Positions 1-8,950 of a DNA stretch of 28,604 nucleotides are shown here, piece by piece (position 1 is the first letter of the stretch; each line of letters begins with the position of its first letter). The notes beneath the pieces are model-generated. The model saw only the letters and a list, made by a program, of their open reading frames with translations, searched no databases and had not been told where the DNA came from. Made by a program: the position numbers and the translations under genes. The DNA is from CAYLGY01 sp964383325 (lineage in GTDB: Bacteria; Pseudomonadota; Alphaproteobacteria; Rhizobiales; Rhizobiaceae): contig CAYLGY010000031.1 in assembly GCA_964383325.1 (NCBI GenBank), forward strand, positions 1 through 28,604. The letters run 5' to 3'.

Positions 1-248
1 ACGATCTGCGCGTCGCCAATGTCGACTTCCTGACCATCGGGCAATATCTGCAGCCGACCCGCAAGCATCATGCGGTGAAGCGCTTCGTTACGCCGGAAGA
101 GTTCAAGTCCTACGAGACCATTGCCTATACCAAGGGTTTCCTGATGGTCTCCTCCAGCCCGTTGACGCGATCGTCGCACCATGCTGGCGAAGATTTCCAG
201 CGCCTGCGCCTCGCGCGCGAGAGGCAACTCGCCGCTGCTGGCGCGTGA
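1..248 (+). CDS. lipA: Lipoyl synthase, C-terminal fragment
   Basis: This is the 3' end of a gene that begins before the window; the reading frame starts at base 3 and ends in TGA at 246-248. The 81 visible residues contain VDFLTIGQYLQPTRKH, a highly conserved stretch of LipA, followed by the usual tail with SSPLTRSSHHAGEDF. LipA is a radical-SAM enzyme that inserts two sulfurs into protein-bound octanoyl groups to make the lipoyl cofactor of pyruvate and 2-oxoglutarate dehydrogenases and of the glycine cleavage system. Its radical-SAM cysteines lie outside the window. The next gene starts 12 bases downstream on the same strand, so the two are probably co-transcribed, an arrangement I know from other alphaproteobacteria. 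Confidence 0.95.
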   Translation, partial: DLRVANVDFLTIGQYLQPTRKHHAVKRFVTPEEFKSYETIAYTKGFLMVSSSPLTRSSHHAGEDFQRLRLARERQLAAAGA

Positions 249-260
249 CTGGCGGGGCGC

Positions 261-722
261 ATGCCGAAATTCGATACGACCCGCAAGGTGCCGTTCACGC
301 CCGGGCAGATGTTCGCACTCGTGGCGGATATCGAGAAATATCCGGAGTTCCTGCCGATGTGCAAGGCGCTGACCGTTCGTTCGCGGCGCGAAATGGACGG
401 TGCGAGCTTGCTGGTGGCCGACATGACGGTCGGCTACAAGGCGGTGACCGAAACCTTCACGACGCAGGTTCACCTGAAGCCGCAAGCCCTTGAAATCGAT
501 GTAAGATATATCGATGGGCCCTTCCGCTACCTCACCAATGAATGGCGTTTCGAGCCTGCCGACGGCCAAGCCACGCTGGTTCGATTTCACATCGACTACG
601 AATTCCGCAACCGCATGCTCGGGGCGCTGGCGGGGGCGATGTTCGACCGCGCATTCCGGTTGTTTGCCGAGGCCTTCGAGCGCCGCGCCCATTCCGTCTA
701 CGGGGCGGGCGAGGTCGCCTGA
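261..722 (+). CDS. COQ10/RatA-family START-domain protein
   Basis: The gene encodes 153 residues, the full length of the COQ10/RatA family, a single START-like (polyketide cyclase) domain that forms a hydrophobic pocket. The typical opening is visible: an N-terminal strand, then FALVADIEKYPEFLPMCK at about residues 18-35. In eukaryotes COQ10 binds coenzyme Q and supports respiration. The E. coli relative RatA was described as a ribosome-association toxin, but in alphaproteobacteria a ubiquinone-related role is the usual assumption. The ATG at 261 is 12 bases after the lipA stop and matches the family N-terminus. The gene ends 18 bases before the convergent cinA gene, with no clear terminator between them. 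Family assignment is firm; the molecular role is inferred from homologues. Confidence 0.9.
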   Translation: MPKFDTTRKVPFTPGQMFALVADIEKYPEFLPMCKALTVRSRREMDGASLLVADMTVGYKAVTETFTTQVHLKPQALEIDVRYIDGPFRYLTNEWRFEPADGQATLVRFHIDYEFRNRMLGALAGAMFDRAFRLFAEAFERRAHSVYGAGEVA

Positions 723-740
723 ATCTGCTTGGCCCCTGGC

Positions 741-1235
741 TTACTCGTCAGCCTCCCGCATCTCTTGGAGGAGGAGTTCAAGCGCCGTTTCGACCGCTGC
801 ATCCCGGATCCTGGCCCGTTCCGTACCGGGAAACAGGCGTCGATGCGTCGAGGCAGCCCCGCCCCGGGCAGCAACGCCGAACCAGACGAGGCCGACCGGC
901 TTTTCCGGCGTGCCGCCGTCCGGGCCGGCAATGCCGGTTACCGATATGGCAATATCGGCGCGCGAATGCGCCAGCGCGCCTTTTGCCATCTCCGCGGCGG
1001 TTTCGCCCGACACCGCACCATGACTTTCGATGGTCTCTTTCGCGACGCCCAGCATTTCCTGTTTCGATTCGTTCGAATAGGTGACGAAGCCGCGTTCGAA
1101 CATCTCCGAAGCGCCGGGGATTCCGGTCAGGGCGGAGGAAACCATTCCGCCCGTGCAGGATTCGGCGGTCGCGATGGTCCAGCCGCGACGTTGCGCATGG
1201 GTCAGCGCCTCTTCGGCCATTCTGGTAATGCTCAT
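741..1235 (-). CDS. pncC: CinA-family nicotinamide-nucleotide amidohydrolase
   Basis: The 164-residue product corresponds to the stand-alone C-terminal CinA domain (PncC), which deamidates nicotinamide mononucleotide to nicotinate mononucleotide in the NAD salvage cycle. The family signature TAESCTGG is near residues 23-30, and the glycine-rich VTGIAGPDGGTPEKPVG follows in the middle of the protein. The N-terminal COG1058 domain of full-length CinA is absent, as is normal for this shorter form. The ATG at 1235 overlaps the ispDF stop by four bases, so the two are translationally coupled, with ispDF first. The gene converges on the COQ10-like gene. The pairing with ispDF is a common alphaproteobacterial arrangement and does not by itself imply a shared pathway. 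Confidence 0.93.
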   Translation of the reverse strand: MSITRMAEEALTHAQRRGWTIATAESCTGGMVSSALTGIPGASEMFERGFVTYSNESKQEMLGVAKETIESHGAVSGETAAEMAKGALAHSRADIAISVTGIAGPDGGTPEKPVGLVWFGVAARGGAASTHRRLFPGTERARIRDAAVETALELLLQEMREADE

Positions 1236-2449
1236 TCGGCAATTCCTCCCGGATAGACGACGGTTGCCGTCGCAATGGCTGCGATACCTTCCTCGCGGCC
1301 GATGAAGCCGAGCCGCTCGTTCGTGGTAGCCTTGATGGAGATCCTTTTCGTTGAAATCGACAGGATTTCGGCGATCTGATCCGTCATTGCGGCACGGTGC
1401 GGACCGATCTTCGGACTCTCGGCAATGAAGGTGACGTCGACATTGGCGATGCGGCCGCGGCGCTGGCGCACCTCTTCCACTGCTTTTTCAAGGAAGATCC
1501 GGGATGGCGCACCCTGCCATTGCGGGTCCGATGGCGGGAAATGCGTGCCGATATCGCCCTGGCCGCACGTGCCGAGCAAGGCGTCGGTCAGGGCATGCAG
1601 GCCGACATCGGCGTCGGAATGCCCGGTCAGCTTGCGCCCATGCGGAATGCGGACGCCGCAGAGCATGACATGGTCGCCTTCGCCGAAGGCGTGCACGTCA
1701 TAGCCGGTCGCCGTGCGGACATCCGGATAATTGGCCTGCTGCGCGCCCGCCAGCCGCCGCTCGGCCGCCTCCAGGTCCCGTGCCCAGGTCAGCTTGGTGT
1801 TATCCGAAGAGCCCTCGACAATCTGGACGGCAATGCCCGCCCATTCCGCCAGCATGGAATCGTCCGTGAAATGATGCGGCTTCTCGTGCGCCGCACGCCG
1901 GTGGGCGGCAAGGATCGCGGCGAAGGGAAAGGCCTGCGGCGTCTGGGCCATGAACATCCCTTCGCGCGGCTCGGTCGCCACGACCTTTCCGTTCCCGTCG
2001 GCCCGTTTGAGCGTGTCGGCAACGGCCATCGCCGGCAGAACGCCGCAACCGGACGCAAGGCCAGCAATGATCCGGTCGATGAGTTCGCCATCCAGGAAGG
2101 GCCGCACCCCGTCATGGATCAGCACATGGTCCGGCGGGCAATCGGCGAGCGCCTCCAGCGCGGCAAGCACGGAAGCCTGTCGCGACGCCCCGCCATGTAC
2201 GATCCGGACCCGGCCGTCTCCGAGATCGCCGATGGCCTCCTGCGCGAGCTTATTGTCGTCGGGATGGATGGCGATGGCGACCGGCCCGATCGAAGGGCGG
2301 CAAAGGAAGGCGCGCAGCGTGCGCCGCAGGATCGGTTCGCCGCCGATACGCCGATACTGTTTCGGGCCTTCGCCCGTCTGCCCGGCCCGCTCGCCGCGCC
2401 CGGCGGCAACAATGGCGGCGGCAATGGCGGGGACGGGGTCTTGAGACAT
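1232..2449 (-). CDS. ispDF: Bifunctional IspD/IspF isoprenoid enzyme
   Basis: The 405-residue protein is a natural fusion of two enzymes of the methylerythritol phosphate pathway. Residues about 1-235 are IspD (4-diphosphocytidyl-2-C-methylerythritol synthase), with the nucleotide-binding start AAIVAAGRGERAG and the following PKQYRRIGG. Residues about 245-405 are IspF (2-C-methylerythritol 2,4-cyclodiphosphate synthase), with the metal-binding YDVHAFGEGDHVMLCG and the GHSDADVGLHALTDALLG segment. IspE, which catalyses the step between them, is elsewhere, as is usual. The fusion is typical of alphaproteobacteria. The gene is transcribed away from ntrB across a 161-base divergent gap. In many relatives dusB (nifR3) lies between ispDF and ntrB; here it is missing. 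The ATG at 2449 gives the expected N-terminus. Confidence 0.96.
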   Translation of the reverse strand: MSQDPVPAIAAAIVAAGRGERAGQTGEGPKQYRRIGGEPILRRTLRAFLCRPSIGPVAIAIHPDDNKLAQEAIGDLGDGRVRIVHGGASRQASVLAALEALADCPPDHVLIHDGVRPFLDGELIDRIIAGLASGCGVLPAMAVADTLKRADGNGKVVATEPREGMFMAQTPQAFPFAAILAAHRRAAHEKPHHFTDDSMLAEWAGIAVQIVEGSSDNTKLTWARDLEAAERRLAGAQQANYPDVRTATGYDVHAFGEGDHVMLCGVRIPHGRKLTGHSDADVGLHALTDALLGTCGQGDIGTHFPPSDPQWQGAPSRIFLEKAVEEVRQRRGRIANVDVTFIAESPKIGPHRAAMTDQIAEILSISTKRISIKATTNERLGFIGREEGIAAIATATVVYPGGIAE

Positions 2450-2610
2450 CTGGCGGCCTTTCTGTCGCGTTCAACTGCAAACGAACTAGCGGCTTTCCGG
2501 TTCAATGAGAAGCACCTGGCGGAACGCGGTTCGATCGCCGCTTGCATGCCGGGCCGCATGGTGCTTAAGAAACGGGCAGAGTCTCCTCAAGCCTAACAGG
2601 CAGGCAGTTC

Positions 2611-3741
2611 ATGACCTCCGAATTCGCGATCGATCACGGGCTTCCCGCCAGCCTGTTGCTCAATGCCCTGCATCTTCCAGTGGTGGTCATTTCTCCAGAA
2701 GGCATCATTGCCGGGGCCAATGCCGCCGGCGAGGCCTTCTTCGGTTCCGGAGCCGCGGTCCTTCGCCGCCGCAGCCTCGCCGATTACGTTCCTTTCGCCA
2801 GTCCCGTGCTGCAACTCGTCGAACAGGTGCGCGAACAGGGCACGCCGGTAAATGAATACCGGCTCGACCTGTCCTCGCCGCGCCTGGGCGCCGAGCGGTT
2901 CGTCGATGTGTTTGCCGCCCCGGTCGCGGGCGCCGCCGGCACGGTCATGCTGGTGCTGCACGAGCGTTCGATGGCCGAGAAGATTGGGCGCCAGCTCAAT
3001 CATCGCGGTTCGGCAAGGTCTGTCGCCGCGCTTGCCGCCATGCTCGCCCATGAGATCAAGAATCCGCTTGCCGGAATTCGCGGTGCGGCGCAATTGCTGG
3101 AAGAGAATGCGAGCGCGGAAGATCGGGAGCTGACGCAGCTCATCATGGCCGAGACGGACCGGATCGTCTCGATGGTCGGCCGCATGGAGGCCTTCGCCGA
3201 TCGTGGCCCGCTGGAGCGCAAGCCGGTCAATATCCATACGGTTCTGGCGAAGGTGAAGGCCATCGCTGCCAGCGGCTTTGCCCGTCATGTCCGGATCATC
3301 GAGCAATATGACCCGTCCCTGCCGCCTGTGGAAGCCGATCTCGATCTGCTGGTGCAGGCCTTCGTCAACCTGGTGAAGAATGCGGCCGAGGCGCTTGCCG
3401 GCCGAACCGATGGCGAGATCGTCCTGACCACGGCCTATCGTCCGGGCATTCGCCTGCGACTGCCCGGATCGGAGAAGAAGCAGGCCCTGCCGCTGCATTT
3501 CGCTGTCAGCGACAATGGGCCGGGCATTGCCGAGGAGCTGGTGCCCATCATCTTCGACCCCTTCATTACCAGCAAGCAGAATGGCTCCGGATTGGGCCTT
3601 GCCATGGCTGCAAAGATCATCAGCGATCATGGCGGAATCATTGAATGCGATTCCTCGCCGGATGGCACGTCCTTCCGCATCTTCATGCCGGAGGGCGTCG
3701 CGGCCGAGCAAATGCCCGATCGCGTGGGAGAGCCTTCATGA
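2611..3741 (+). CDS. ntrB: Nitrogen regulation sensor kinase NtrB
   Basis: NtrB (GlnL) is the cytosolic sensor kinase/phosphatase that responds to PII and controls NtrC. The 376 residues have no membrane segment. A PAS-like sensor region covers about residues 15-125. The H-box MLAHEIKNPLAG places the phosphorylated histidine at 147. The N-box NLVKNAAEA lies at 253-261, G1 DNGPGI at 301-306 and G2 GSGLGL at 325-330, so the kinase looks complete. The ATG at 2611 is preceded by a purine-poor leader with only a weak ribosome site. The stop overlaps the ntrC start (ATGA), which couples the pair. No dusB precedes it, so ntrB probably has its own promoter in the 2450-2610 gap; I could not identify one there. 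Confidence 0.95.
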   Translation: MTSEFAIDHGLPASLLLNALHLPVVVISPEGIIAGANAAGEAFFGSGAAVLRRRSLADYVPFASPVLQLVEQVREQGTPVNEYRLDLSSPRLGAERFVDVFAAPVAGAAGTVMLVLHERSMAEKIGRQLNHRGSARSVAALAAMLAHEIKNPLAGIRGAAQLLEENASAEDRELTQLIMAETDRIVSMVGRMEAFADRGPLERKPVNIHTVLAKVKAIAASGFARHVRIIEQYDPSLPPVEADLDLLVQAFVNLVKNAAEALAGRTDGEIVLTTAYRPGIRLRLPGSEKKQALPLHFAVSDNGPGIAEELVPIIFDPFITSKQNGSGLGLAMAAKIISDHGGIIECDSSPDGTSFRIFMPEGVAAEQMPDRVGEPS

Positions 3742-5210
3742 GCCGCGCTACGATTGTCATCGCCGATGACGATACGGCGATCCGCACCATCCTGCGCCAG
3801 GCGCTGCAGCGGGCGGGCTACGAGGCGCTGGCGGCGGCCGATGCGGCGACGCTCTGGCAATGGGTATCGCAAGGCAAGGGCGATCTCGTCGTCACCGATG
3901 TGGTCATGCCCGACGGGACGGCATTCGACCTCCTGCCGAGGATCCGGAAATCGCGGCCGGGATTGCCGGTGATCGTGATGAGCGCGCAGAATACCTTTTT
4001 GACCGCCGTCACGGCTTCCGAGCGGGGCGCCTATGAATATCTGCCCAAACCCTTCGACCTGAACGAGTTGCTGGGCATTGTCGAGCGGGCGCTCGCCGAG
4101 CGCCGGGCAGCCGCAAGGCCGCCTGCCGAAGAGCCCCTGGCCGATAACATGCCGCTGATCGGCCGATCGCCGGCCATGCAGGAGATCTACCGCGTGCTGG
4201 CGCGCCTGATGCAGACCGATCTCACCGTGTTGATCAGCGGGGAATCCGGCACCGGCAAGGAACTTGCCGCGCGGGCGCTGCACGATTACGGCCGCCGCCG
4301 CGGCGGTCCGTTCGTTGCCATCAACATGGCCGCGATCCCGCGCGAGCTGATCGAGGCCGAGCTGTTCGGTCATGAGAAGGGCGCCTTTACCGGCGCCGAA
4401 TCGCGCCAGCCGGGCCGTTTCCAGCAGGCGGAGGGCGGCACGCTGTTTCTCGACGAGATCGGCGACATGCCGGTCGAGGCCCAGACCCGGCTGCTGCGCG
4501 TCCTGCAACAGGGCGAATATATGAGTGTCGGCGGCCGCACGCCCATCCGCACCGATGTGCGCATCATTGCCGCCTCGCATCAGGATCTGCGCCGGCTTAT
4601 CGGCCAGGGCGCGTTTCGCGAGGACCTCTATTACCGGCTGAATGTCGTGCCGGTGCGGTTGCCGCCGCTGCGCGAGCGCACCGAGGACATCCCGCTTCTG
4701 GTGCGGCATTTCCTGAGCCAGGCAGAGCGGGAAGGGCTGGGCGCCAAGCATGCCGAGCCAGCTGCCATCGAGGTGATGCAGCGCCATTCCTGGCCCGGCA
4801 ATGTGCGCGAACTGGAGAATCTCATCCGCCGTCTCTGCGTGCTCTTTCCACAGGAGGAGATCGACGCCGCGATGGTCCAGGCAGAACTTGGCGCGAGCAT
4901 GTCTCCGGGCTTCACCCCACCGTCCGTCGAAGTCTCGACGAATCATTCGCTGGCGAGCCTGGTCGAGGGCCATCTCGGCCGCTATTTCGCGGCGTTCGGG
5001 CAATCCCTGCCGCCGCCGGGCCTCTATCAGCGCATACTTGCCGAGGTCGAGCCGCCGCTTCTTGCCGCGGCGCTTGCGGCCACGGGCGGCAATCAGCTCC
5101 GCGCCGCCGAATTGCTCGGACTGAACCGCAATACGTTGCGCAAGAAGCTGCGCGAACACGATCTGCCGGCGAGGTTTGGTCCGGCCATGCGTGGCGACCC
5201 GACCCGATGA
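3738..5210 (+). CDS. ntrC: Nitrogen regulator NtrC (sigma-54 activator)
   Basis: The product, 490 residues from the ATG at 3738, is a complete sigma-54 enhancer-binding protein. The receiver domain (1-120) has acidic residues D10-D12 and phospho-acceptor D54 in VVTDVVMPDG. The AAA+ domain has Walker A GESGTGKE at 168-175, the sigma-54-contacting GAFTGA at 215-220 and Walker B GGTLFLDEIGDMP at about 233-245. The C-terminal Fis-type helix-turn-helix, near residues 440-476, includes NQLRAAELLGLNRNTLRKKL. The frame is open upstream to 3645, but the 3738 start overlaps the ntrB stop by four bases and gives the canonical N-terminus. NtrC-P activates nitrogen-scavenging genes with RpoN. A 96-base gap separates it from ntrY. 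Confidence 0.96.
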   Translation: MSRATIVIADDDTAIRTILRQALQRAGYEALAAADAATLWQWVSQGKGDLVVTDVVMPDGTAFDLLPRIRKSRPGLPVIVMSAQNTFLTAVTASERGAYEYLPKPFDLNELLGIVERALAERRAAARPPAEEPLADNMPLIGRSPAMQEIYRVLARLMQTDLTVLISGESGTGKELAARALHDYGRRRGGPFVAINMAAIPRELIEAELFGHEKGAFTGAESRQPGRFQQAEGGTLFLDEIGDMPVEAQTRLLRVLQQGEYMSVGGRTPIRTDVRIIAASHQDLRRLIGQGAFREDLYYRLNVVPVRLPPLRERTEDIPLLVRHFLSQAEREGLGAKHAEPAAIEVMQRHSWPGNVRELENLIRRLCVLFPQEEIDAAMVQAELGASMSPGFTPPSVEVSTNHSLASLVEGHLGRYFAAFGQSLPPPGLYQRILAEVEPPLLAAALAATGGNQLRAAELLGLNRNTLRKKLREHDLPARFGPAMRGDPTR

Positions 5211-5306
5211 GCGAGCGATGCAGTCGGACCGTCCGAAGCCCTATGTTGCAATGACGCCACAATCAGTTGCATATTCACAACGGTGCAATCAGGCCCACGG
5301 GAAGCG

Positions 5307-7598
5307 ATGACCGCCCAGATTCTTGCCGCGCCTACGGACACTTCCAAGCTCGGTTCCCTGACGCTTGGCGGGCGGCGCATGTGGCTTTGGCCGGCGATCC
5401 TTGCCGTGACCGGGGCGCTGATCACGGGAACCATATCCTTTGCCATCCTGACCGGCCTTACCTCGATTCGACCCGATGAGGGCGTCACGCTGACCCTGAT
5501 CGGGGTGAACGCCACCTTTGCGCTCCTCCTGGTGGGGTTGATTCTGCGCGAGGCGGGGCGGGTCTGGCTCGCGCGGCGCCGGGGCAAGGCGGCATCGCGC
5601 CTCCATGTCCGCATCGTGGCGCTTTTCTCGCTCGTCGCCGCGATTCCTGCCCTGATGATCGCCATTGTCGCTTCGGTCACGCTGGATGTGGGGCTGGACC
5701 GATGGTTCGAAATGCGCACCAAGACCATCATCAATTCCTCCCTCGCCATTGCGCAGGCCTATGTGCTGGAAAATGCCCGCAACCTGCAGAATACGGCGCT
5801 TTCCATGGCGTATGTGCTGGACCAGGCGCGTTCGATCTATGCGCTTGACCGCAATGGCTTCCGCCAGATCCTGACCAATCAGGCCGAGGGCAGGGCGCTT
5901 GCGCATGCGGCGATCATCAACAGTAGCGGCGAATTTGTCATGATGGCCGACATCACGACCGGTTTCGAGATGCCGGTTCCTCCGGCCGAGGCGGTGCGGC
6001 AGGCCGCCGACGGCCAGCCAGTGCTGATCGAGCCGCGCTTTCGCAACATTGTCGGTTCGATCGTCAAGCTGCATGAGGTCGGCGGCGGATCGCTCTATCT
6101 GTTCACGGTCCGGCTTGTCGATGCCGAAGTCATCAGCGCCCGCCAGATCGTCAGCGCCAATGCCGACGAATATGGCGCGCTCGAAGCCAATCGCGGCCGA
6201 ACGCAATTCGCCTTCGCGCTGCTCTATTTCGGCATGACGCTGATCGTCGTCCTGTCGGCGATCCTGACAGGCATTGCCGTGGCGGATCGGCTGGTGCGGC
6301 CCATCCGGCGGCTCATCAGCGCTGCCGACGAGGTGGCGACCGGCAATCTCGACGTGCAGGTCCCGGTGCGCAGTTCCGATGGTGATGTCGGTTCGCTCGG
6401 CAATACGTTCAACAAGATGATCCAGCAGCTCAAGTCGCAGCGCAACGAGCTGATCGGTGCCAAGGACCAGATCGACGAGCGCCGGCGCTTCACCGAAGCG
6501 GTGCTCTCCGGCGTCAGTTCCGGCGTGATCGGGGTGGGTCCCGACGGCAGGGTATCCATGGTCAACCGGTCGGCCGAGACCATGCTGCAGATTTCCCTCG
6601 ACGATGCGCTCGGCGCCCCGCTCTCCGAGGTACTGCCGCCCATTGCCGGCGTGTTCCAGGCGGCGCTGAACGCCAGGCGCCCCGTGCATCGCGAACAGGT
6701 GATCTTCGAGCGCGGCGGCGTCGAGCGGACCTTCAACGTCCAGATCACCGTCGAGGAAAGCTCGTCTCCCAGCGCCGACCAGTCCTATGTGGTCACGATC
6801 GATGACATTACCGATCTCGTTGCCGCCCAGCGTTCGACCGCATGGTCAGATGTCGCCCGCCGGATCGCCCATGAGATCAAGAATCCGCTGACGCCCATCC
6901 AGCTCTCCGCGGAACGGATCCGGCGCCGCTTCGGCAAGGTCATCCAGGAGGATCGGGAGATCTTCGACCAGTGCACGGAGACCATCATCCGGCAGGTCGG
7001 CGATATCGGTCGCATGGTTGATGAGTTTTCGCATTTTGCGCGAATGCCGAAGCCGGCGATCGCGCCGATGGATCTGCGCGATGTGCTGCGCGAGGCATCG
7101 TTTCTTGTTGAGGTCAGCCGCAGCGAGATCCGGTTCGAGCGCGATTACGGTGAGGAACCGCTGGTCGGCGAGTTCGACGGGCGCCTGCTGAGCCAGGCCT
7201 TCGGCAACATTGTCAAGAACGCGGCGGAATCCGTCGAGGCCATGTCGCACCAGACTGGCGAGCCGGGTGTGATCCGGATCGTCGCGCGGCGGGAGCAGGA
7301 CATGATCATCGTGGATGTGATGGATAATGGCGTCGGCTTGCCGAGGCAGAATCGTCAGCGCCTGCTGGAGCCCTATGTCACGCATCGCGACAAGGGGACC
7401 GGCCTTGGCCTTGCCATCGTGAGAAAGATCATCGAGGATCATGGCGGAACCCTTGAACTGCAGGATGCGCCCGAATCGCTTGCTGGCGGCCGTGGCGCCA
7501 TGATCCGGGTGAAGCTGCCGCTTCGCGCGGAGGAGGGCATCGGCGCGTCGGCACAAACTGTCTCCAGCACTACCGGGAAGGTCGCACATGGCGTCTGA
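5307..7598 (+). CDS. ntrY: Membrane sensor kinase NtrY
   Basis: NtrY is the membrane kinase of the NtrYX system, which in alphaproteobacteria responds to nitrogen and redox or envelope conditions. The 763-residue protein shows three N-terminal membrane segments at about 28-50, 61-81 and 102-125, a periplasmic region of about 175 residues, and a fourth segment near 303-326 followed by HAMP. A PAS domain lies around 395-500. The H-box RRIAHEIKNPLTPIQ has its histidine near 522, and the ATPase domain has NIVKNAAE, DNGVGLP and GTGLGLA. I chose the ATG at 5307 because GGGAAG lies about five bases upstream; a GTG at 5283 in the same frame has no ribosome site. The 3' end overlaps ntrX by 11 bases. 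Confidence 0.94.
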   Translation: MTAQILAAPTDTSKLGSLTLGGRRMWLWPAILAVTGALITGTISFAILTGLTSIRPDEGVTLTLIGVNATFALLLVGLILREAGRVWLARRRGKAASRLHVRIVALFSLVAAIPALMIAIVASVTLDVGLDRWFEMRTKTIINSSLAIAQAYVLENARNLQNTALSMAYVLDQARSIYALDRNGFRQILTNQAEGRALAHAAIINSSGEFVMMADITTGFEMPVPPAEAVRQAADGQPVLIEPRFRNIVGSIVKLHEVGGGSLYLFTVRLVDAEVISARQIVSANADEYGALEANRGRTQFAFALLYFGMTLIVVLSAILTGIAVADRLVRPIRRLISAADEVATGNLDVQVPVRSSDGDVGSLGNTFNKMIQQLKSQRNELIGAKDQIDERRRFTEAVLSGVSSGVIGVGPDGRVSMVNRSAETMLQISLDDALGAPLSEVLPPIAGVFQAALNARRPVHREQVIFERGGVERTFNVQITVEESSSPSADQSYVVTIDDITDLVAAQRSTAWSDVARRIAHEIKNPLTPIQLSAERIRRRFGKVIQEDREIFDQCTETIIRQVGDIGRMVDEFSHFARMPKPAIAPMDLRDVLREASFLVEVSRSEIRFERDYGEEPLVGEFDGRLLSQAFGNIVKNAAESVEAMSHQTGEPGVIRIVARREQDMIIVDVMDNGVGLPRQNRQRLLEPYVTHRDKGTGLGLAIVRKIIEDHGGTLELQDAPESLAGGRGAMIRVKLPLRAEEGIGASAQTVSSTTGKVAHGV

Positions 7599-8949
7599 TA
7601 TTCTGATCGTCGATGATGAGGAAGATATCCGCGAACTGGTCGCGGGCATCCTGAGTGACGAGGGACATGAGACCCGGACGGCGCGCGATGCGGATTCGGC
7701 TCTGGCGCAGATCAATAGCCGCGTGCCCCGGCTTGTCTTCCTCGACATCTGGCTGCAGGGCTCGCGGCTCGACGGGCTGGCCCTTCTGGACGAGATCAAG
7801 GCGCTGCATCCCGAATTGCCCGTCGTCATGATCTCCGGGCACGGCAATATCGAGACAGCCGTGTCGGCGATCAAGCGCGGAGCCTATGATTTCATCGAGA
7901 AGCCATTCAAGTCTGACCGGCTGATCATGGTCTGCGAGCGCGCGCTCGAGACCTCGAAGCTGAAGCGCGAAGTGAGCGAACTGAAGCGGCGTTCGGGCGA
8001 GTCCTACGAGCTCATCGGCATGTCCTCGGCGATGAGCCAGCTGCGCCAGACCATCGAGAAGGTTGCGCCCACCAATGGCCGCGTCATGATCCTCGGCCCC
8101 TCCGGTTCCGGCAAGGAGCTGACGGCGCGCGCCATCCATCGCGCCTCGCATCGGGCCAATGGTTCCTTCGTGACCCTCAATGCCGCGACGATCACGCCCG
8201 AGCGCATGGAAATCGAGCTTTTCGGCACCGAATCCAATGGCGTGGAGCGCAAGGTCGGGGCGCTGGAGGAGGCCCATCGCGGCACGCTCTATCTCGACGA
8301 GGTGGGCAACATGCCGCTCGAGACCCAGGGCAAGATCCTGCGCGTGCTGGTAGACCAGCAGTTCGAGCGCGTCGGCGGCACCAAGAAGGTCCGGGTCGAT
8401 GTCCGCATCATATCTTCCACCTCGATGAATCTGGAGCAGCTGATCGCGGCGGGCAAGTTCCGCGAGGATCTGTATCACCGGCTCGCAGTCGTGCCGGTGG
8501 TGGTCGCCGGGCTCGCGGAGCGGCGCGAGGACATTCCCTATCTCGTCGATCACTTCATGAAGCAGATGTCACGCCAGGCCGGCATCCGGCCGCGCCGGAT
8601 CGGCGATGATGCCATGGCCGTGCTCCAGGCGCATGACTGGCCGGGTAATGTGCGCCAGTTGCGCAACAATATCGAGCGCCTGCTGATCCTGACCCGCGGC
8701 GAGGACGAGACCAGGCCGATCACCGCCGAATTGCTGCCGCGCGAGATCGGCGACATGATGCCGAAGGCGCCGACCAGTTCCGACCACCACATCATGACGC
8801 TGCCGCTGCGCGAGGCGCGCGAACTGTTCGAAAAGGAATATCTCGTGGCGCAGATCAACCGGTTCGGCGGCAATATTTCGCGGACGGCCGAGTTCATCGG
8901 CATGGAACGTTCGGCATTGCACCGCAAACTCAAATCGCTCGGAGTGTAG
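7588..8949 (+). CDS. ntrX: Response regulator NtrX
   Basis: NtrX is the partner regulator of NtrY. The 453 residues comprise a receiver domain (1-120, phospho-acceptor D53 in VFLDIWLQG), an AAA+ domain with Walker A GPSGSGKE at 170-177 and the Walker B region GTLYLDEVGNMP near 232-243, and a C-terminal Fis-type helix-turn-helix ending in ERSALHRKLKSLGV. The GAFTGA loop seen in the neighbouring NtrC is absent: the corresponding stretch reads GVERKVGALEEAH. This is typical of alphaproteobacterial NtrX as I know it and argues against direct sigma-54 activation, suggesting binding and control of ordinary promoters. The ATG at 7588 lies within the end of ntrY, so the genes are coupled. The trkA start follows one base after the stop. 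Confidence 0.95.
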   Translation: MASDILIVDDEEDIRELVAGILSDEGHETRTARDADSALAQINSRVPRLVFLDIWLQGSRLDGLALLDEIKALHPELPVVMISGHGNIETAVSAIKRGAYDFIEKPFKSDRLIMVCERALETSKLKREVSELKRRSGESYELIGMSSAMSQLRQTIEKVAPTNGRVMILGPSGSGKELTARAIHRASHRANGSFVTLNAATITPERMEIELFGTESNGVERKVGALEEAHRGTLYLDEVGNMPLETQGKILRVLVDQQFERVGGTKKVRVDVRIISSTSMNLEQLIAAGKFREDLYHRLAVVPVVVAGLAERREDIPYLVDHFMKQMSRQAGIRPRRIGDDAMAVLQAHDWPGNVRQLRNNIERLLILTRGEDETRPITAELLPREIGDMMPKAPTSSDHHIMTLPLREARELFEKEYLVAQINRFGGNISRTAEFIGMERSALHRKLKSLGV

Positions 8950-8950
8950 C

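Noticed and set aside
1397..2596. A 399-codon open frame antisense to ispDF, and similar long antisense frames over ntrB, ntrC, ntrY, trkA and the ATP-grasp gene
   Set aside because: They mirror the GC-rich codon pattern of confidently identified genes on the other strand, have arginine/histidine-rich compositions with no recognisable domain, and lack ribosome sites.
5211..5306. Sigma-54 promoter upstream of ntrY, suggested by TTGCA-like words
   Set aside because: For none of the three TGCA copies is there a GG at the required ten-base distance upstream of the GC.
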